Shown here in pieces: positions 21,558-25,556 of a stretch of DNA of 25,556 nucleotides (positions are counted from its first letter, which is position 1; each line of letters starts with the position of its first letter). The position numbers were made by a program, and so were the translations under genes. Origin of the DNA: a virus; IMG/VR virus record IMGVR_UViG_3300039310_000155, positions 1 to 25,556 of that record; one strand, given 5' to 3'. The notes beneath the pieces are model-generated. The model had not been told where the DNA came from and made no database searches. It saw only the letters and a program-made list of their open reading frames with translations.

Positions 21558-21795
21558 CTCCGTGCCTCCGTGCCTCTGTGGTGCAAAGGACTAAAAACCC
21601 GCTCGCCCGCCGATGCGGATCGCGCCGCAAGCCGCGCAGCAGGCGTGTGCCAACCACGGCCACCCATAGGCGCAGGACCATGCCGGCGAGCCGATCCGAG
21701 AAAGCGAAAAGCAGCAGCGCCAAACCCACGGGCGCCGAGTAGCTGTAATCCAGAACGAGTAAAATGCCGCCCAGCGCGGCTGCGAGCATTTTCAT
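21538..21795 (-). CDS. Small membrane protein coupled to the methyltransferase
   Basis: 85 residues; its ATG overlaps the methyltransferase TGA as ATGA, so translation is probably coupled. Two hydrophobic segments (KMLAAALGGILLVLDYSYSA; VGLALLLFAFSDRLAGMVLR) form a hairpin, followed by a basic tail. The last 16 residues (LCTTEARRHGDERATD) are translated from a CCTCCGTGCCTCTGTGG repeat. Function unknown. Confidence 0.6.
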   Translation of the reverse strand: MKMLAAALGGILLVLDYSYSAPVGLALLLFAFSDRLAGMVLRLWVAVVGTRLLRGLRRDPHRRASGFLVLCTTEARRHGDERATD

Positions 21796-22457
21796 GAGAG
21801 AAGTCCTTGGCCGGCAGTCGGCAGTCGGCAGTCGGCAGTCGGCAGATCGGGGGCCCGTCTCGGCTCCCCCGGGGTTTCGCCAGCGCCAAAGGCCAATCCC
21901 TGCGGCTGCTGTAGCCAGCGGTTGTACCGAAGCTGCGGACCTCGCCGGAACCAGCGCGATGGCTCCTGCTTGGATCTCGAGGTTCGGAAGATTTCGATGC
22001 AGCGGACACGGCAGTTTCGCCCCACGCGCACCAGCCAGGCACGTTCGAGGCGCATAAACGGTCCCTCATTGTCGAGCCACATCGTGTGAAACCACACGAC
22101 CGCCTCGCGCGCGATCCAAGCCGCGGTCATAAGCAGTTGCAGCTTCTGCTGCTGATTGAGAGAAATATACGGAGGGTCGAGAATCACAAAGTCGAAACTG
22201 TCACAGCCGAATGGAGGGAGCCACGCATCCGCGAGGACGTCTGGCCGCGTCTGCGGGTCGATGTCAAGCCGCAGCCCAAAGCGAGCGTGGCCGCCGAACA
22301 TCTGCAGAACGGACTTGCCCTTTGTGATCTCGAGGAGCAGGCTCTCGACCTGGGGAGGAAACGCCCAGCCGTCGTGTCGTGAAGTCCGCCTCCGGGTGCA
22401 CCATAGCACCTCGATGGGGAACTTCTTGCTCGCAACGGATTGTTCCTGCTTCGCCAT
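21792..22457 (-). CDS. DNA methyltransferase, DPPY type
   Basis: 221 residues from ATG 22457 (MAKQEQSVASKKFP); upstream in-frame ATGs lie in repeat DNA and an overlap with the preceding gene. Motif I-like VLQMFGGHARFGLRLDID near residue 60 for S-adenosylmethionine, then DVLADAWLPPFGCDSFDF, and the catalytic motif IV FVILDPPYISL near residue 95, typical of amino-methyltransferases acting on adenine (or N4-cytosine). RRGPQLRYNRWLQQPQG near the end suits this phage methyltransferase group. No restriction enzyme is next to it. It would protect phage DNA or alter host gene control. The last residues (PTADCRLPTAGQ) are translated repeat DNA. Confidence 0.8.
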   Translation of the reverse strand: MAKQEQSVASKKFPIEVLWCTRRRTSRHDGWAFPPQVESLLLEITKGKSVLQMFGGHARFGLRLDIDPQTRPDVLADAWLPPFGCDSFDFVILDPPYISLNQQQKLQLLMTAAWIAREAVVWFHTMWLDNEGPFMRLERAWLVRVGRNCRVRCIEIFRTSRSKQEPSRWFRRGPQLRYNRWLQQPQGLAFGAGETPGEPRRAPDLPTADCRLPTAGQGLLS

Positions 22458-22461
22458 CTGC

Positions 22462-22953
22462 CTACCTGCCGACCTGCCCATCTGCCTCTCCCCCTCCCGC
22501 CTCTGGCAGTCCAAGCCTTTTCCGCCTCTCGGCATCCAATCGCCTCCACTCCGCGAGGCAGGGATGGGGCGGGTGGGGCTTCTCAATTCGTTTTGGCGAT
22601 CCGTACTCATCCAGCGGGGCGTGCGCATAGTTGGGGAGCTTCGGAATCCAGCGCACCGGCTCCTCGGATGGGTTAATCCCATCGGACCGGAAGCGGTTGC
22701 GGACGCAGCGCACCAAAACGTCGGCCGGCCACGCTCGGAGATTGTCCAGTAGGTCCGCCAGCACCTTCGCCGTGTGCCCTGTCCACGGTACTGTGAGGCC
22801 GTTTGCAGCCGCGTAGCTTTCCGCGATCACCTTCCGCACGGTGACATGCCGGGGATCGGGAGACCCGGCCTGTCGCCTGTTCCCTGTCACCTGTTCCCCG
22901 TTCTCTGCTTTCTGCAGCACGTCTTGCGCGATCTCTCCTGCGCCTTTGAACAT
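22462..22953 (-). CDS. Hypothetical early protein
   Basis: 163 residues. After a repeat-derived stretch (ENGEQVTGNRRQAG) the core reads VTVRKVIAESYAAANGLTVP, LADLLDNLRAWPADVLVRCV and NRFRSDGINPSEEPVRWIPK, an all-helical domain with a terminal Pro-rich 'H-x-P-L-D-E-Y' piece. The pattern (helix, 'L-x-x-L-L', 'R-N-R-F-x-S-D-G') resembles a common but uncharacterised phage replication-region domain. The end (GGEADGQVGR) is repeat-coded. Its stop lies 5 bases before the methyltransferase ATG. Confidence 0.6.
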   Translation of the reverse strand: MFKGAGEIAQDVLQKAENGEQVTGNRRQAGSPDPRHVTVRKVIAESYAAANGLTVPWTGHTAKVLADLLDNLRAWPADVLVRCVRNRFRSDGINPSEEPVRWIPKLPNYAHAPLDEYGSPKRIEKPHPPHPCLAEWRRLDAERRKRLGLPEAGGGEADGQVGR

Positions 22954-22983
22954 AAGGAAATCTCAGATTCCAGATTTCAGATT

Positions 22984-23193
22984 TCAAAACGCGTCGATGG
23001 TGCCGCGATTCTCGATAAAAGTGATCTGCCTCGACCTGGGAAGATAGCGGCCAGCGACCGGGTTCCTAAGACGCAAAGCTTTTCTTATTGCGCTTTCGGG
23101 GGTATTGCCGGCCAGAATCCACAACCCCGAGGGGAACCCTGCGACCCTGACAAGCCATAGGGTCCGCGAGCGGTGCGCTTGTCTTTTTTTCAT
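22984..23193 (-). CDS. Small hypothetical early protein
   Basis: 69 residues from ATG 23193 (GGTGAA upstream). The product LWLVRVAGFPSGLWILAGNT followed by PESAIRKALRLRNPVAGRYL and a terminal RSRQITFIENRGTIDAF looks like a compact beta-alpha domain and is free of repeat-coded sequence. I do not recognise a family. Position within the early cluster suggests a replication or host-takeover accessory role, by place only. Confidence 0.55.
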   Translation of the reverse strand: MKKRQAHRSRTLWLVRVAGFPSGLWILAGNTPESAIRKALRLRNPVAGRYLPRSRQITFIENRGTIDAF

Positions 23194-23222
23194 AATTCAC
23201 CATTCACAATTCAGAATTTCCG

Positions 23223-23275
23223 ACCTGCCGACTGCCGACTGCCGACTGCCTACTGCCGACTGCCGACTGCCTACT
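23223..23275. repeat. Tandem GTCGGCAG/CTGCCGAC tract
   Basis: Six to seven imperfect copies of CTGCCGACTGCC fill the gap between two early genes. Units follow each other directly with no unique spacers, so this is not a CRISPR array. Confidence 0.85.
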
Positions 23276-23279
23276 CTCC

Positions 23280-23828
23280 TCAAATGAGCGCCGCCTGGCT
23301 GCCGGACAGCAACGCATCGGCATGCAGCTTCAGGCGGTCGCCGAGATCTTCGTCGCGCACAAAAAGCTGGCTGAGCGCGATCAGCTTCCAGCCTTCCTGG
23401 ATCATGCGATCGTGGTATTCCTGCCGCTCCTGGGCGGTGGCGGGAAGGAAATAGCCCGCCGACTCGCCTTTGTCGCCGATAATCGGGTAGCGGCCTTCGT
23501 CGCGCATCCTGGCAATCACCCGCTTCACCTCGCGGTGGCAGTCCTGCTCTTCCTGATTGCTCCGGGGCACGATGCCTTCGGGCCAGATCGTGTCCACGAC
23601 CTGGCGGATACGAATCGCCTGCTCGTGGCCGCGCCGCTCGAGAATCAAATCGTGAATGCGCACTTCATCACCACCGAGGCGCGCGCGGAATGCGGCATTA
23701 ACCGAAATCGAAACGGCTTCGAGCCCGAGCGCCCGCGCGCCGTGGTTGCAAGGCGTGACCGCCGTGTAGCCGCCGTCGAGAGTGACCTTCCGCCAGCCGG
23801 TGTCGTCGCATTGGAGACATCGTTCCAT
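23280..23828 (-). CDS. Zinc-finger-like and winged-helix early protein
   Basis: 182 residues. N-terminal CLQCDDTGWRKVT... to VTPCNHG gives a CxxC...C-x-H pattern that may bind zinc. Residues about 60-90 (IHDLILERRGHEQAIRIRQV) are helical, and 90-150 form a winged helix: QEEQDCHREVKRVIARMRDE, then YPIIGDKGESAGYFLPATAQ. The C-terminal helix (KLIALSQLFVRDEDLGDRLK) may dimerise. Winged helices of this type occur in phage replication and host-control proteins. No ribosome site is clear because repeat DNA fills the leader. Role unknown. Confidence 0.65.
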   Translation of the reverse strand: MERCLQCDDTGWRKVTLDGGYTAVTPCNHGARALGLEAVSISVNAAFRARLGGDEVRIHDLILERRGHEQAIRIRQVVDTIWPEGIVPRSNQEEQDCHREVKRVIARMRDEGRYPIIGDKGESAGYFLPATAQERQEYHDRMIQEGWKLIALSQLFVRDEDLGDRLKLHADALLSGSQAALI

Positions 23829-23894
23829 GGTCGAAACTCGAAAAGCCTGTCATTCTGAGCGAAGCGAAGAATCTCGCCCTGCCCTTAAAACTCG

Positions 23895-24188
23895 CTAGGC
23901 CGCGCCAGCCCGCCCGGCCTGCTCCGAGAGTTCCTGCACGCGGCGCTTGAGCTTCGAGATCTCGCTCCGCTGCTCCGAGAGCTCGCGCCGATAGCCCACG
24001 AGCGTTCCTTCGAGCTTCCCCATCTGCGCGCGCAAGTCCGACATGGAAGTGCACAGCTTGCCGATCATATCGACGTTGCCGGGGGACATCAGGCGAGGCA
24101 CGAAGAGTGCGTCCTCGGCGATCGCATCGATAATCTCGATGGGACTGGCCTGCAAAACCGTCACTTGCTCGCCGTTTCCATTTATCAT
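23895..24188 (-). CDS. Coiled-coil early protein
   Basis: 97 residues from ATG 24188 (GGGAGTG upstream), preferred over an upstream in-frame start in repeat DNA. N-terminal EQVTVLQASPIEIIDAIAED is compact; residues 50-90 (MGKLEGTLVGYRRELSEQRS, then KLKRRVQELSEQAG) are a clear leucine-heptad coiled coil. It lies next to Gam. Possible partner or regulator; no family recognised. Confidence 0.6.
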   Translation of the reverse strand: MINGNGEQVTVLQASPIEIIDAIAEDALFVPRLMSPGNVDMIGKLCTSMSDLRAQMGKLEGTLVGYRRELSEQRSEISKLKRRVQELSEQAGRAGAA

Positions 24189-24344
24189 AAGAAGCACTCC
24201 CTGCGGAATCTCAAATCTCAAATTTCAAATCTCAGCCGGCCGCTCGACCCCGCCGAGCCTGGCGGGGCTGCGATCATTCTCGGATACCAGGAGTCCTCGT
24301 TTCTCCTGCTGGCTCTGGGCCGGCAGGGCCCAGCGGCCGACTGC

Positions 24345-24875
24345 CTACTGCCGACTGCCTACTTCCGTTTCCTGCTCCGCCTCCCGCACCAGGGCCTCGA
24401 CCAGGCGGTCGATCTCGCTGTTGTCCGCCTCGATGATGACGGAGTCGGTGCCACGATCCAGCGTGACGCCAAGCTGCTTCAGAACTTTCTCGCCCATCAG
24501 GAGCAGGGCTTTGGCCAGCGGCTTGCGCTCGACTTTGACCAGGGTCGGGTAAAGCTCCGGGAAAAGCTCCTGTATTTTGGCGGCAAGCTGTTCATTGTCC
24601 GCCCATTCGGCGCGGTCTTTGGCCTTGCGATAGCCCACCGTAATACCGCACAGCAATAGGCTCTTAGGCTTCTGGAAAAGCTCGGGAGCTTCCTGGATGG
24701 CCTGGAAAAGAGCGGCGTGGGCTTCGCCGGCGCGCTCGACAGCGCGCTTGATGCTCTCCAGGTAGATTTTGCGAATTTTGGCGGCTTCGGTCTGCATCTC
24801 GCCGACTTTGTCCGCCAGCGCCGCCCGCTGCTTCGAGTACTCGCGCGTCAGTCTTTCGATTTCCGCTAAGTTCAT
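24345..24875 (-). CDS. gam: Host-nuclease inhibitor, Mu Gam-like
   Basis: 176 residues; ATG 24875 has GGAGG 6 bases upstream. The layout is that of Mu Gam: long N-terminal helices (EIERLTREYSKQRAALADKV; EMQTEAAKIRKIYLESIKRA), a core of KPKSLLLCGITVGYRKAKDR, then LVKVERKPLAKALLLMGEKV and LGVTLDRGTDSVIIEAD. Mu Gam binds DNA ends as a dimer, is a relative of Ku, and shields phage DNA from host exonucleases. It stands in its usual place after the MuB-like gene. The final residues (QETEVGSRQ) are repeat-coded. Confidence 0.85.
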   Translation of the reverse strand: MNLAEIERLTREYSKQRAALADKVGEMQTEAAKIRKIYLESIKRAVERAGEAHAALFQAIQEAPELFQKPKSLLLCGITVGYRKAKDRAEWADNEQLAAKIQELFPELYPTLVKVERKPLAKALLLMGEKVLKQLGVTLDRGTDSVIIEADNSEIDRLVEALVREAEQETEVGSRQ

Positions 24876-24891
24876 GGTTTTCCTCCGTGCC

Positions 24892-25056
24892 TCAGTGGTG
24901 GTACGTCAAAATCCAGGTAAAAAGCGCCGTCGCAGCCACTCCGCAAAGCGCGCCGAAACCGAACAGCATGAGGATATCGATCTTGCGCAGGCGGTCAGCC
25001 GTGTGACGGCCCCGCATAAAGGCTGAGTGCTGCGTGTCGGTGTTTTCTCCGTCCAT
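24892..25056 (-). CDS. Small membrane protein of the early region (54 residues)
   Basis: ATG 25056 has GGAGAA about 6 bases upstream; the TGA is at 24892-24894, and Gam starts 17 bases on. The product has a charged start (HSAFMRGRHTADRLRKIDIL) and a membrane helix near residues 31-50 (MLFGFGALCGVAATALFTWI), ending LTYHH. It occupies the place of small accessory genes between MuB and Gam (kil-like region of Mu), but sequence gives no function. Confidence 0.6.
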   Translation of the reverse strand: MDGENTDTQHSAFMRGRHTADRLRKIDILMLFGFGALCGVAATALFTWILTYHH

Positions 25057-25139
25057 GGTTTTTCTCCTTCTCCCGAAGGCCGAGGCACCGCCTCGGCCCT
25101 ACGATCTGCCCACCTGCCGACTGCCTACTGCCGACTGCC

Positions 25140-25556
25140 TCACATCGCCTCCATCATCTTCCCCGCCGCCGCGGCAATTAGCCCGCGCAGGCTGGCGTGT
25201 TCGTTGCCGGGAAGGGCGCGAAGCTTCTCGACGTTGCGGGCCAGGAAGCGCAAGCGGCGATAGCTGAAATAGAGCTTGGGAAATTTTTGCCCCGTGAGAC
25301 GCGAGCGGTGAAGGTAATTATGGTCGATGGCGCGCGCCGCCTTCTCGACCAGAGCGAACGTGGCAGGGTCAAGCTGAGCGCCGAAGAACTTCGTGGCCAC
25401 AAGATCAAGCTCGTCGGGCTGAATGCCGCGCAAATGCTCCTGGATGGGAATGCGCGAAAGCCACTGCTCGACTTTGCGGCCCAGGCCGTTGCTCAGCTCG
25501 GCCATGAAACTAAAGTGTCCGGCCAGCAGCAGGCCGCACTTGGCTTCGTCCATCAC
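25140..25556 (-). CDS. MuB-like AAA ATPase, C-terminal part (runs off the right edge)
   Basis: The frame is open to the window edge; 138 residues are visible. The start reads DEAKCGLLLAGHFSFMAELS, close to the AAA sensor-1 strand of MuB/TniB/ExeA-type ATPases ('G-x-x-L-x-G...L...L'), followed by KVEQWLSRIPIQEHLRGIQP and a helical C-terminal domain (LYFSYRRLRFLARNVEKLRA). In Mu, B selects target DNA and delivers it to the MuA transposase. Position directly before Gam supports this. The Walker A part lies outside the window, so the call is moderate. Confidence 0.6.
   Translation of the reverse strand: MMDEAKCGLLLAGHFSFMAELSNGLGRKVEQWLSRIPIQEHLRGIQPDELDLVATKFFGAQLDPATFALVEKAARAIDHNYLHRSRLTGQKFPKLYFSYRRLRFLARNVEKLRALPGNEHASLRGLIAAAAGKMMEAM

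Noticed and set aside
23223-23275. CRISPR-like tandem repeat
   Set aside because: Units are contiguous, 8-12 bases long, without unique spacers, and the same family occurs at many other places.
24906-25088. Alternative 60-codon minus frame near the early membrane gene
   Set aside because: Shadow frame; the adjacent frame from 25056 has a ribosome site and a clean membrane helix.
1-25556. tRNA, rRNA, insertion sequence or phage attachment ends
   Set aside because: None seen by eye. The transposase and phage ends would lie outside the window.

Overview
The window lies inside a transposable, Mu-like phage genome, most likely an integrated prophage. Almost every gene reads on the minus strand, so the phage order runs from high to low coordinates. 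The marker set is Mu-type: a MuB-like ATPase tail end, a Gam-like nuclease inhibitor, a gp16-like ORF, a VpaChn25-type winged helix, a gp27-like small terminase (DUF3486), a gp28-like large terminase, a gp29-like portal (DUF935), a gp30/F-like head protein, a protein-I-like protease/scaffold, a capsid protein and a G-like morphogenesis protein. No tail sheath is seen between the head genes and the tape measure. That fits a Mu-type head joined to a long non-contractile tail, as in the Pseudomonas D3112/B3 group (inference). The DNA is GC-rich and nearly every gene gap carries short interspersed repeats of several families. These resemble the high-copy intergenic repeats I know from Acidobacteriota genomes, so an acidobacterial host is my best guess; this is an inference from repeat style, not proof.

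Right part (25556-19729), early/middle region: the MuB-like C-terminus, a small membrane protein, Gam, a coiled-coil protein, a zinc-finger-like/winged-helix protein, two unknown proteins, a DPPY-type DNA methyltransferase translationally coupled to a small membrane protein, a gp16-like ORF, two small unknown proteins, then an intergenic dyad and a 74-residue Fis-type HTH protein. The standard Mu Mor and C activators are not recognisable. The Fis-type HTH here and a stand-alone LuxR-type HTH further on are the candidate replacements.

Centre (19728-11209): a 309-base gap with two adjacent palindromes, an Ig-like protein gene followed by a strong intrinsic terminator, small membrane, holin-like and spanin-like proteins (a probable lysis group with no recognised endolysin), the LuxR-type HTH protein, and the packaging genes through the portal.

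A single plus-strand gene with its own promoter and ribosome binding site (10844-11212) sits between portal and gp30-like gene and behaves like a moron.

Left part (10784-1): gp30-like head protein, an exported protein, a small head-region protein, protease/scaffold, decoration protein, a second exported protein, major capsid, two connector/structural proteins, a G-like protein, a tail-terminator-position protein, a tail-tube-like protein and the first 232 codons of the tape measure, which runs off the left edge.

The most unusual property is that the repeats lie not only between genes but also in frame inside several essential phage genes (portal, head protein, protease, both signal peptides, several early genes). 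They form linkers, tails or signal-peptide parts without breaking the frame.
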